The notes under the pieces were generated by a model. It saw only the letters and a program-made list of their open reading frames with translations. It was not told the origin of the DNA and made no database searches. Made by a program: the position numbers and the translations under genes. A DNA stretch of 52,782 nucleotides from Treponema sp. (GTDB lineage Bacteria > Spirochaetota > Spirochaetia > Treponematales > Breznakiellaceae): contig JAIRQN010000055.1 of NCBI GenBank assembly GCA_031256445.1, positions 1 through 52,782 of the forward strand. Direction: 5' to 3'. Positions 32,979-40,778 of the stretch are shown piece by piece. Each line of letters begins with the position of its first letter. Position 1 is the stretch's first letter.

Positions 32979-35537
32979 TTAATTAAATTTCAATTCTATC
33001 TGCGAATTAATACTATTTCTGGTCGAAAAACAGGAAACATCCCAGCGCGCCGCCGCGGCAATTGAACGGACAAGCGGAAAAATCTGGGAATCGGCGTAGT
33101 GATCATAATCCGGCCTGCCGTGAGGAAGGGACGCCGGCTCCGGCCCGTTCACAGTCCACAGATACTCCACAACTCCCCGCCTTTTTTTCCAGCCAAGAGC
33201 GCGGGCGGCCTTTACCTGCGGCGGAGTGGAAGAAGTGTACGTTTCCGGATAACGTGTCAGGCGTTTGCGGTAAACCAGTTCGTCATCCAGGCTGCCGCTT
33301 CTTAATTCGCTGACGGCCTGCTCTACTCTTTGCCTGAATTCATCCTCCGCGCAGCCCCTGAAAACCTGTTCCAGCAATTCAAGCTGCAGGCGGCGCGCAA
33401 GAGGCGTACTGTCGCTTCTTACCGCTTCCATTCCCTTAACATCAACCGTAAGGCTTCCGTCAGGGTGTAATAAATATCCGCCGTAACCCTTGGCCCTTCC
33501 CCTTGCCGCGGCAAGCTTCTCCGTCAAATCATGAGAACTTTCACCGGCGTTAAAATGCCTTACGGGCGGAATTAAAAAGCGGCGGTAGGCTTTGTCAAAA
33601 CGCAATTCAATGAATGATTCCAAACCATATTCTTTTTTTACTGCGCCGGCAATCAGCAGATTAATTTCGTCCGCCAAATGCGAGCCGAATTTTTTAAATT
33701 CAGCTAACGGCGCGTCTGTAAGACCGGACACAACAAACAGGGAATCCGTGTCGCCGTAAAGAACGCGAAAACCGCGGCTGTTAAACCAGTCTCTGGAAAA
33801 AAAGAGCCACTTCCGCGCGAAGGAAGTAATCGCTCCCGCGAGCGAGCTTTTCCCGTAACGGCAGGCGGAAGTTCCAAGCACTCCGTAAAAACTGTTCATC
33901 AGTATCTTGTAGACATGGGCCGCTGTCCCGTCCCCGCTTTCCAGCGCCTCTTTTCTTTTTGAAAAATATTCCTCTATCAGCGCGGGCAGCACTCCCGGCT
34001 CACGCGAAAAAACGGCTCCGTTAGGCGCAACTATCGCGTTCTTTTCCGCGCCGCGCCCGCGGGATGCCAGCTCATGCGACAGAGGATCGATGTTGAAAGT
34101 CCGCATAATTGTAGGATACAGGCTGCGGAAGTCAAAAACCGCGACATTATTAAAAAGACCGGCTTCGCTTTCAAGAACCGTGCCGCCAGCCGCGCCGCTT
34201 ACATCCCTGTCCGCGGGAGCGGGAGGGGCAATGCCCCTCTTTCTCAGCTCGATTCCGTAAACGCGCTCGAAACTCGCCACGCTGGTCCACGCCTTATCCA
34301 GCGAAACTCCGGTAAGCGAGGAACGTTCCGCCGTCAGCCGGAAAAGGCCGGTCTTTGAAAGTATTTTAAGCGCAAGCTGCGCATCACGCAGGCAGTATTC
34401 GCCGAAGAGCGCGGGGTTTTCCGCGTAAAGACAGTCAAGAGCGGCGATTTTTTCCTCTCCCTTTTCATGAACTGTCTTTCCTTCGCCCAAAACCTGCCAG
34501 GCGGTTTCATCAAGGGAGAATCCCTGCCCTGCCGTCCTGTTCTGCATTCCGGCGGGCGCGGCGCGTGTTACGCGCAAAGCATCCAGCACCTGTCTGCCTG
34601 GAACCACAGCCGCGGCGCTGCGCCTGCGGCGGCTTTTACCGTCGTCGCTTCCGGGCAAAAACACAGCGTTATCATCAGATCTGCCAAGAGTGAAAGGCAA
34701 TCCCAGCTCTTTAAAACGCCCCGCAAGACAGGGAAAATCAAAATCCAGAAAATTCCATCCTGTAATAACATCCGGATCTGCGGCGCGAATGTCTTCGTTA
34801 AAAGCGGATAACATTGATTTTTCATCATTGTGAAAATGAACAAACGGGGAACATGGCGCAGGCGAATCAAAAGGAAGCAGAACTCTTGCCGTATTATTGG
34901 CGGTATTATTTTCATCAAAAAAAATATTATTGTTTACCGTGTCAGCCCATGCGACACTGACCGCGCGTATGGAATTTGAGGCGGCGTCAGTCTCAATATC
35001 AACAGAAGCGATCCTGAGGGCGGCAGGCCTGCTGCCGGGAAAAATTTCCGCGTTTCGTATAACAACATCCACCCTCTTCCCGCTTTGAAAATCTCCTTTA
35101 AGCGATACAGAGCCGCGAATTTGCCTGTCGCCGAGAAACAGTTCGGCGGGTTTAATGTCAGCGTCGGGACTCTGAATATCCGATTTTAAAAGCGCGGCGG
35201 CGGCAAGCGAACGCCCGCGGTAATTATTAAATTCAATGCGGATTAAATTCCCCCGCACGGCGGATCGCCTGCACGGGAAAGGCTTATACAGAGCCGCTTT
35301 TTCTTCAAATTCGCAAGTCCGCAGCAGCGAAAGAACCTGAGCGCGATCCTTTTCATAAATATGGAAATACGGCCGCCAGGTTTCTTCGACTGCGGCGAAT
35401 GATCTTCCGTCCTCAAGCCGCCCAAGCAGGTAGAGCCGGTTTTTTTTCATGTCGGCATAAGAGTGAACAATAAAACCAAAAACCGGCTCTGTGCGCTCTG
35501 CCGCGGGAGACACCGCTGGGGGTTCCATAATTGGCAT
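32979..35537 (-). CDS. Family B DNA polymerase (Pol II-like)
   Basis: This 852-residue DNA polymerase has a 3'-5' exonuclease: Exo I is D180-I-E182 in SVDIETD, Exo II is in ITGWNFLDFDF and Exo III is YCLRDAQL. The polymerase site is VFDFRSLYPTIM, KILMNSFYGVLG and YGDTDS (594-599, with D596 and D598 as catalytic Asp), followed by the KGMEAVRSD motif. It is somewhat longer than E. coli PolB (783). Such enzymes act in repair and translesion synthesis. There is no Shine-Dalgarno, and TATAAT lies 7 nt before the ATG, overlapping the -10 of the divergent hydrolase gene. The start could also be the ATG 9 nt further in. Confidence 0.92.
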   Translation of the reverse strand: MPIMEPPAVSPAAERTEPVFGFIVHSYADMKKNRLYLLGRLEDGRSFAAVEETWRPYFHIYEKDRAQVLSLLRTCEFEEKAALYKPFPCRRSAVRGNLIRIEFNNYRGRSLAAAALLKSDIQSPDADIKPAELFLGDRQIRGSVSLKGDFQSGKRVDVVIRNAEIFPGSRPAALRIASVDIETDAASNSIRAVSVAWADTVNNNIFFDENNTANNTARVLLPFDSPAPCSPFVHFHNDEKSMLSAFNEDIRAADPDVITGWNFLDFDFPCLAGRFKELGLPFTLGRSDDNAVFLPGSDDGKSRRRRSAAAVVPGRQVLDALRVTRAAPAGMQNRTAGQGFSLDETAWQVLGEGKTVHEKGEEKIAALDCLYAENPALFGEYCLRDAQLALKILSKTGLFRLTAERSSLTGVSLDKAWTSVASFERVYGIELRKRGIAPPAPADRDVSGAAGGTVLESEAGLFNNVAVFDFRSLYPTIMRTFNIDPLSHELASRGRGAEKNAIVAPNGAVFSREPGVLPALIEEYFSKRKEALESGDGTAAHVYKILMNSFYGVLGTSACRYGKSSLAGAITSFARKWLFFSRDWFNSRGFRVLYGDTDSLFVVSGLTDAPLAEFKKFGSHLADEINLLIAGAVKKEYGLESFIELRFDKAYRRFLIPPVRHFNAGESSHDLTEKLAAARGRAKGYGGYLLHPDGSLTVDVKGMEAVRSDSTPLARRLQLELLEQVFRGCAEDEFRQRVEQAVSELRSGSLDDELVYRKRLTRYPETYTSSTPPQVKAARALGWKKRRGVVEYLWTVNGPEPASLPHGRPDYDHYADSQIFPLVRSIAAAARWDVSCFSTRNSINSQIELKFN

Positions 35538-35544
35538 ATTTTAC

Positions 35545-35550
35545 ATTATA
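35545..35550 (-). promoter_or_regulatory. Putative -10 box of the family B polymerase gene
   Basis: TATAAT on the minus strand ends 7 nt before the ATG at 35537. It shares four bases with the plus-strand -10 at 35547-35552. Both start codons have no Shine-Dalgarno. Confidence 0.45.
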
Positions 35551-35552
35551 TT
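35547..35552 (+). promoter_or_regulatory. Putative -10 box of the DUF2974 gene
   Basis: TATATT ends 7 nt before the ATG at 35560 and overlaps the minus-strand -10 at 35545-35550. The -35 would fall in the first codons of the polymerase gene and is weak (TTCCAT-like). Confidence 0.4.
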
Positions 35553-35559
35553 TGAAAAT

Positions 35560-36678
35560 ATGGCCAATATATTTGACTATCTCGCCTGGAGGGGCGATCT
35601 TGATTTTTCTCAACATCCGTTTAATCCGGCAGATAATATTGTTTTATGTCAGTTATCGTACCTTCCAATGGATAACATTGTCAGCGGCCCTGATACAAAA
35701 GAAAAAATGGATTTAAGCCAGGCCATGAAAATGATCGATGAAAAATTAAAAGCGGCGGTTCATATTAAATCGCTTGCCATGTACAGGGACGATCCCAGGC
35801 TGCCGGACGCGCTCATTTCTTCAAAGCGTTTCGCGAACTGCCGGATATTCGGATACGTGAATCATATTGATACGAACAGGGAAATCCAGTTTTCCGCGGT
35901 CTGCATTGACACAGGAGACGGATCATGTTTTGTCTCATTCAGGGGAACCGACTTTTCCCTGATTGGCTGGAAAGAAGACACAAACATGAGTTTTAAAGAG
36001 GTAATTCCCGCTCAAAAAGAAGCTGTGAACTATCTGGAAAAAATGGCTTACACAATCAAGGGCCCAATCCGCCTTGGCGGTCATTCAAAAGGCGGAAACC
36101 TGGCAGTATACGCCGCGTCCAACTGCGATAAAAAAATTCAGAAGCGCATCACGGAAATTTACAGCAATGACGCGCCGGGTTTTCATAAAAAAATTATCGA
36201 AAGCGAAGGCTTTGCGCAAATCAGGAAGCGGGTACAGTCTTTTATTCCGCAGGGTTCGGTAGTAGGGAAATTTCTTGAACAGGGGTGCGATTACAGGGTT
36301 GTCAAAAGTTCCCAGATTGGGCTGCTGCAGCATGAGCTTTACTCCTGGGAAGTGACACATAACGACATGGTGTATGTGGATGATGTCAGCGTCGGCAGCC
36401 GCTTTGTCGATAAAACGCTCAGGGAATGGATAGGCAATCTGGACAATGAAAAACGCGAACAGTTCTTTGACGCCCTTTTTACAATTATTTTCGCGACCGA
36501 GGCAAAATCGCTTGTGGAGCTTGAGCGCTCAAGGCTGAAAGCCGCCGGACGCATGATTAAGGCGCTTGGTAAATTTGACATTTCGACAAGGCGTTTAATC
36601 CGCAATACGATCATGGAACTGTTCCGCTCGGCAACGCGCAATATTGACACGTTCATCAAACCGGAAAAAAAAGAATAG
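35560..36678 (+). CDS. DUF2974 (Mbeg1-like) alpha/beta hydrolase
   Basis: This 372-residue protein starts MANIFDYLAWRGDLDFSQHPFN, typical of DUF2974 hydrolases. The nucleophile elbow is GGHSKGG, with Ser in a GxSxG context, after a strand FVSFRGTD like the oxyanion region of lipases. Family members are thought to be lipase- or esterase-like, but substrates are unknown. A frame opening at 35491 would overlap the polymerase gene and start in poor context, so I use the ATG at 35560. The C-terminal 90 residues are helical and charged. It has no signal peptide. It is divergent from the polymerase, with only 22 bp between the two start codons. Confidence 0.8.
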   Translation: MANIFDYLAWRGDLDFSQHPFNPADNIVLCQLSYLPMDNIVSGPDTKEKMDLSQAMKMIDEKLKAAVHIKSLAMYRDDPRLPDALISSKRFANCRIFGYVNHIDTNREIQFSAVCIDTGDGSCFVSFRGTDFSLIGWKEDTNMSFKEVIPAQKEAVNYLEKMAYTIKGPIRLGGHSKGGNLAVYAASNCDKKIQKRITEIYSNDAPGFHKKIIESEGFAQIRKRVQSFIPQGSVVGKFLEQGCDYRVVKSSQIGLLQHELYSWEVTHNDMVYVDDVSVGSRFVDKTLREWIGNLDNEKREQFFDALFTIIFATEAKSLVELERSRLKAAGRMIKALGKFDISTRRLIRNTIMELFRSATRNIDTFIKPEKKE

Positions 36679-36695
36679 AGTTGTTCGATAACTTC
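36676..36695 (+). repeat. Dispersed repeat, half copy
   Basis: The 20-nt TAGAGTTGTTCGATAACTTC here is identical to 50058-50077. It begins at the stop codon of the DUF2974 gene. The second arm present at 50078-50092 is missing. The core TTGTTCGATAAC relates it to the palindromic elements at 5127, 23752 and 50106. Confidence 0.65.
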
Positions 36696-36715
36696 GGTTT
36701 TTAATATACTTGACA

Positions 36716-36721
36716 TAATAT
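36716..36721 (+). promoter_or_regulatory. Putative -10 box of the MATE exporter gene (leaderless)
   Basis: TAATAT ends 7 nt before the GTG at 36729. No Shine-Dalgarno precedes that GTG. If the alternative TTG start at 36765 is used, AGAGG would be its ribosome binding site and this box would serve a 5' leader. Confidence 0.3.
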
Positions 36722-36728
36722 AAGCACT

Positions 36729-38153
36729 GTGACAGTATCAAAAAACCATTACAGAGGCATAAAATTGAAAACCGGGCCGATTTCCGCCACAGTATCAGAC
36801 CTACCCGCGGCTATTCCTGCTGTAGACTGGAATAACAGGAAACTTTTTAATTTGTTCTGGCCACTGATTGTTGAACAGATCCTGATTGTAACAATGGGGA
36901 TCGTTGACATGATAATGGTAAGTTCGGTCGGAGAACATGCGGTTTCCGGCGTTTCACTCGTAGATACGATCAACTTCCTTATAATCACGGCTTTTAACGC
37001 GATAGCTACAGGCGGCTCGGTTGTGGCAAGCCAGTACATCGGGCGCAAGGACGAAAAAAGCGCCTGCTGTTCGGCGCGTCAGCTTGTTTACATAAGCGTC
37101 ATTATTTCCCTGTTCATGATGGTTTTAACAATGTGCCTGTGCCGCGTTCTTCTGCGCCTGATTTTCGGAAACATCGCAGCCGATGTAATGAAATCCGCGC
37201 AGATCTATTTTACAATTACCGCCATGTCTTATCCGTTTCTGGCGCTGTACACATCCGCTACCGCTCTTTTCCGCAGCATGGGAAATTCAAAAATGCCGAT
37301 GCGGATGGCGGTACTGCTTAACATAATAAAACTTGGAGGAAACTTTCTGTTCATTTATGTTTTTAAATGGGGAGTGGCGGGAGCGGCGCTTTCAACGTTT
37401 TTCGGACGCATAATAATCGCGCTGCTGCTGATTCATCTTTTAATGCGCGATAAAACAAGGCAGATAAATCTTTACGGGCTTACAAGGATTTATTTTGAAC
37501 CTGCCATGATAAGGCGAATTCTGAATATCGGAATACCAAGCGGGCTGGAAACTTCCATGTTTCAGATAGGGAAAATATTAATTACAAGAATTTTCACCGC
37601 GTTCGGGACGGCGTCGATTGCAGCTAACGCGGTATCGGGAACAATCAACTCCATAGCGTTTATGCCGGGCAGCGGTTTCGGCATGGGCCTTTTGATAATC
37701 GCGGGTCAATGCATAGGAGCCGGGGATTACCTTGCGGTAAAAAAATACACAAAAAAAATCATGATTCTGTCATACATCACCTACTTTGTCATAAATGTAA
37801 ATATTTTTATTTTTATGAAGCCGGTTGTCGGCGTTTTTAACCTGTCGGACGAAGCTTTCAGGCTGTGCCTGCTGTTCCTGAAGATTCACTGTATCACTTC
37901 CACTCTGTTCTGGTGCCCGTCATTTGTGCTTCCCAACGCGCTTAAGGCCGCCGGAGACGCCCGCTATATCATGGTTGTAGCCGCCGGCACAATGTGGATT
38001 GTCAGGGTATGCTCCGCTTATTTTCTGGCGTTTGTTCTCGGATTGGGACCTGTAGCCGTCACAATCGCGATGGGCGCGGATTTTCTTTTCCGCGGAATAT
38101 TCTTTACCAAACGATGGCTTGGCAATAAATGGATAGAAAAAAAAGTTATTTAA
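36729..38153 (+). CDS. MATE family multidrug/toxin exporter
   Basis: This protein of about 474 residues with 12 hydrophobic segments belongs to the MATE (NorM/DinF-type) Na+- or H+-driven exporters. Typical stretches are LFWPLIVEQILIVTMGIVDM in the first helix and SVVASQYIGRKDE-like residues in the second, and the later half repeats the fold as expected. The start is uncertain: GTG at 36729 would be leaderless, while TTG at 36765 has AGAGG 6 nt upstream and would give 462 residues. Substrates (cationic drugs, flavins or metabolites) cannot be deduced. It is alone between the DUF2974 hydrolase and exonuclease III genes. Confidence 0.88.
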   Translation: MTVSKNHYRGIKLKTGPISATVSDLPAAIPAVDWNNRKLFNLFWPLIVEQILIVTMGIVDMIMVSSVGEHAVSGVSLVDTINFLIITAFNAIATGGSVVASQYIGRKDEKSACCSARQLVYISVIISLFMMVLTMCLCRVLLRLIFGNIAADVMKSAQIYFTITAMSYPFLALYTSATALFRSMGNSKMPMRMAVLLNIIKLGGNFLFIYVFKWGVAGAALSTFFGRIIIALLLIHLLMRDKTRQINLYGLTRIYFEPAMIRRILNIGIPSGLETSMFQIGKILITRIFTAFGTASIAANAVSGTINSIAFMPGSGFGMGLLIIAGQCIGAGDYLAVKKYTKKIMILSYITYFVINVNIFIFMKPVVGVFNLSDEAFRLCLLFLKIHCITSTLFWCPSFVLPNALKAAGDARYIMVVAAGTMWIVRVCSAYFLAFVLGLGPVAVTIAMGADFLFRGIFFTKRWLGNKWIEKKVI

Positions 38154-38171
38154 CATTACCGCTGTTTACGG

Positions 38172-38177
38172 TATAAT
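38172..38177 (+). promoter_or_regulatory. Putative -10 box of the exonuclease III gene (leaderless)
   Basis: A perfect TATAAT ends 6 nt before the ATG at 38184. There is no Shine-Dalgarno and no clear -35. It would drive the four coupled genes 38184-40778. Confidence 0.5.
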
Positions 38178-38183
38178 TTTCAA

Positions 38184-38957
38184 ATGCGGATAATTTCATG
38201 GAATGTAAACGGAATACGCGCCGTAGAAAAACGCGGGCTTGTAGACTGGATTGTAAAAGAAAACGCGGATATCCTTTGCCTGAACGAAACCAAGGCGCAG
38301 CCGGATCAATTATCAAATGAACTTTTAAATCCGCCCGTAAAGGGAAAACCATACAGCGTTTTTTGGGCATGTTCGGTAAAAAAAGGATATTCGGGCGTAG
38401 CGATCTACACAAAGGAAAAACCGGACGATGTGCGTTTTTCGGGAAAACCGGAATTTGACAGCGAAGGCCGCGTTTTAATCGCCGATTACAGGGATTTTTC
38501 GCTTATCGCCGCGTACTTTCCCAATTCGCAGCATGAAAGAAAACGGCTCGATTATAAACTTGCCTTTAATGACGTAATTTTTAAACTATGCAAATCTATT
38601 GTAAAAAAGGGCAGGCGCTTTTTGCTGTGCGGCGATTATAATGTCGCGCATACGCCGATTGACCTTACCCATCCAAAAGCCAACGAAAACAACGCAGGTT
38701 ACCTTCCGGAGGAACGCGAATGGATGGACAAATTCCTCGCCGCCGGAAACATTGACACATTCCGTCATTTTCATCCGGGAGAAAAAGGGCATTATACCTG
38801 GTGGTCATATATGGGCGGCGCCCGCGCGAAAAACGTCGGATGGAGAATCGATTACAACTGTGTGGACAAGGACTTTATGCCCAGGGTAAAATCGTCAATA
38901 ATAAGGCCGGAGGTGCAAGGCTCGGATCATTGCCCTGTGGAAATAAATTTAATATGA
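38184..38957 (+). CDS. Exodeoxyribonuclease III (AP endonuclease)
   Basis: This 257-residue enzyme of the ExoIII/APE1 family cuts DNA at abasic sites and trims 3' ends. Conserved parts are SWNVNGIRA at the start (catalytic Asn), LNETKAQ (the metal-binding Glu), GDYNVAHTPIDL (Asp/Asn), and GSDHCPV at the end (Asp-His). It is the usual length (E. coli XthA is 268). It is probably the head of a four-gene operon: its stop codon overlaps the rhomboid start as ATGA. The transcript is probably leaderless. Confidence 0.93.
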   Translation: MRIISWNVNGIRAVEKRGLVDWIVKENADILCLNETKAQPDQLSNELLNPPVKGKPYSVFWACSVKKGYSGVAIYTKEKPDDVRFSGKPEFDSEGRVLIADYRDFSLIAAYFPNSQHERKRLDYKLAFNDVIFKLCKSIVKKGRRFLLCGDYNVAHTPIDLTHPKANENNAGYLPEEREWMDKFLAAGNIDTFRHFHPGEKGHYTWWSYMGGARAKNVGWRIDYNCVDKDFMPRVKSSIIRPEVQGSDHCPVEINLI

Positions 38958-39538
38958 GAATTAAATACAACGCGCCCACAGTACTTTCTTTCACTCTGCT
39001 TTGCGCGCTCGTGCTTTTTTTAACGTACACTGTATCCCCCAATCTAATTTCAAACTGGTTCATGGTTCCCGGAAGGGGTAATTTTCACGCAGGAAGTTTC
39101 CGCAGTTGGGCTGCTGTTTTTACCCACATTATAGGCCACGCAAGCTGGTCGCATTTAATCAGCAACTTTACGCTGATACTGCTGATTGGCCCCATGCTGG
39201 AAGAAAGTTACGGCTCGGCTGAGCTCCTTGTTATGATAATTATCACGGCTGTTGTAACGGGAGCCCTGAATGTGCTGCTCTTTCAAAGTTCGCTTTTGGG
39301 CGCTTCCGGCGTAGTATTCATGATGATCCTTTTATCTTCGTTCACCAATTTCTCCAAAGGAGAAATTCCGTTAACATTTATTCTTGTATTAATTCTGTAC
39401 ATGGGCGTACAGCTTTTTAATTCATTCAGTTCAGACAACATTTCGCAGTTTGCCCATATAGTCGGCGGTCTTTGCGGGAGTTTCTTTGGATTCTTCCGCC
39501 AGCCGAAAAACAGGGGAAAGGAGACAGGAAAAGCATGA
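38954..39538 (+). CDS. Rhomboid family intramembrane serine protease
   Basis: This 194-residue protein has six predicted membrane segments. The active Ser is S118 in GASGVVFM, and the partner His is H168 in QFAHIVGG. The HLISNFTLILL segment corresponds to the Asn/His-containing second helix of rhomboids. The start is the ATG at 38954, overlapping the exonuclease stop as ATGA. An in-frame extension to 38801 lies inside the exonuclease gene and is rejected. It is translationally coupled to its neighbours on both sides. The substrate is unknown. Confidence 0.88.
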   Translation: MRIKYNAPTVLSFTLLCALVLFLTYTVSPNLISNWFMVPGRGNFHAGSFRSWAAVFTHIIGHASWSHLISNFTLILLIGPMLEESYGSAELLVMIIITAVVTGALNVLLFQSSLLGASGVVFMMILLSSFTNFSKGEIPLTFILVLILYMGVQLFNSFSSDNISQFAHIVGGLCGSFFGFFRQPKNRGKETGKA

Positions 39539-40146
39539 AAAAAGAATTTTTACAATTCGACGTGGTGCGCGATAACGCGATTAAACTTGCGCAGCATATT
39601 TACAGCGACGGATTCGTTCCCGACGTAATTTATGTATCGCTGCGCGGCGGGGCGTATCTCGGCAATATCATAAGCGAGTATTTTAAAATTGTACGCAAAG
39701 ACGCGCATCCTGTGTATTACGCGGCTGTGGTCGCCCGTTCCTACACGGATGTCGCCAAATCGGATTTGGTCAAGGTAGACGGGTGGACCTATTCGCCGGA
39801 TTACCTGCGGGTAGGAGACAAAGTGCTGCTTGTGGACGACATTTTCGATTCGGGCAAGACCATTAACCACCTTGCGCAGATAATCCTGGACAAGGGAATT
39901 CCGCGCAATGATTTAAAAATCGCGGTGCATGATTACAAATATTTCTTTGACAAGAACAAGCAGCTTCCGGTTCAGCCGGATTACTGGTGCCGCAAGCATG
40001 AATGTTCGGTTAATGACGAATCATACTGGATTCACTACATGAGCCACGAACTTATGGGGCTTACGCAGAATGAACTGGAAGAAAACTACTATTTGCGCGA
40101 TCCGGATTTAAAACAACCGTTAAATGTTTTAACGGAATATTCGTGA
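39535..40146 (+). CDS. Phosphoribosyltransferase (hypoxanthine/xanthine PRT-like)
   Basis: This 203-residue type I phosphoribosyltransferase has the PRPP-binding loop VLLVDDIFDSGKT (D101-D102 within it) and the SLRGGAYLG diphosphate loop. The pattern resembles archaeal-type purine phosphoribosyltransferases, so salvage of hypoxanthine, xanthine or guanine is likely. Later residues DYWCRKHECSVNDESYW contain two Cys and may bind a metal or be structural. The ATG at 39535 overlaps the rhomboid stop codon (ATGA), with GGAAAAGC-type purines upstream. Its stop overlaps the RNase HII start as GTGA. Confidence 0.82.
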   Translation: MKKEFLQFDVVRDNAIKLAQHIYSDGFVPDVIYVSLRGGAYLGNIISEYFKIVRKDAHPVYYAAVVARSYTDVAKSDLVKVDGWTYSPDYLRVGDKVLLVDDIFDSGKTINHLAQIILDKGIPRNDLKIAVHDYKYFFDKNKQLPVQPDYWCRKHECSVNDESYWIHYMSHELMGLTQNELEENYYLRDPDLKQPLNVLTEYS

Positions 40147-40778
40147 TAATCAGCGGCATTGACGAAGCCGGACGCGGCCCTCTTGCGGGGCCTGTCTGCG
40201 CCGCCGCTGTAATTCTGCCTGACAATTTTGACTTTAAACTGCTTAACGATTCAAAAAAAATGTCCGCTTCCCGGCGCGAAGAAGCAAAAAGCGCAATAAT
40301 TAAAGACGCGCCCGCATGGGGCATTGGCTGGGCTTCTCATACCGAAATTGACAGCATTAATATCCTGCGGGCAAGTTTACTGGCCATGAAACGCGCCTTC
40401 GAAGAAATGATGAAAAACGCCGCGGCCGGTAAAAAAACAGCCTGTCTTTCTGAAAAAAACATAACCGCGATAATAGACGGCCTTTATGTCCCTGACATTC
40501 CCGTCCCCTGTACCGCAATTGTTAAAGCGGACGCAAAAATCCCGCAGGTAATGGCGGCTTCCATTCTGGCAAAAACAGCCCGTGACAGTTACATGGACGA
40601 AATCGCCGCTTTATACCCATTGTACGGTTACGAAAAACATAAAGGCTATCCCACAAAAGCCCACCGCGAAGCAATCCTTAAATACGGGCCTTCGCCGGTA
40701 CAAAGACTGACTTTTAAAGTAAAAAATAAGGCTGCCCTCACGGACAGCCTTAATAATTCTACTGATTTGTTAAATTAA
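40143..40778 (+). CDS. rnhB: Ribonuclease HII
   Basis: This 211-residue RNase HII removes RNA primers and single ribonucleotides from DNA. Catalytic acids are D7 and E8 in GIDEAGRGPLAGPV, D112 in AIIDGLYVP and probably D130 in VKADAKIP. The GTG start overlaps the phosphoribosyltransferase stop (GTGA). The last 16 or so residues (KAALTDSLNNSTDLLN) go beyond the usual end and are encoded by the hairpin that seems to be the terminator of the convergent lipoprotein gene. The two genes overlap by 4 nt. Confidence 0.92.
   Translation: MIISGIDEAGRGPLAGPVCAAAVILPDNFDFKLLNDSKKMSASRREEAKSAIIKDAPAWGIGWASHTEIDSINILRASLLAMKRAFEEMMKNAAAGKKTACLSEKNITAIIDGLYVPDIPVPCTAIVKADAKIPQVMAASILAKTARDSYMDEIAALYPLYGYEKHKGYPTKAHREAILKYGPSPVQRLTFKVKNKAALTDSLNNSTDLLN
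40721..40751 (-). terminator. Terminator of the repeat lipoprotein gene, inside the 3' end of rnhB
   Basis: On the minus strand AAGGCUG (40751-40745) pairs with CAGCCUU (40734-40728), extended by inner G-C pairs, and UAUUUUUU follows (40727-40721). It is 24 bp after the lipoprotein stop. Because rnhB is convergent, the same bases code for its C-terminal extension. Confidence 0.7.

Noticed and set aside
36709-36715. TTGACA as the -35 box of the MATE gene
   Set aside because: It would overlap the -10 box, and with 17-bp spacing the -10 would fall inside the coding region.
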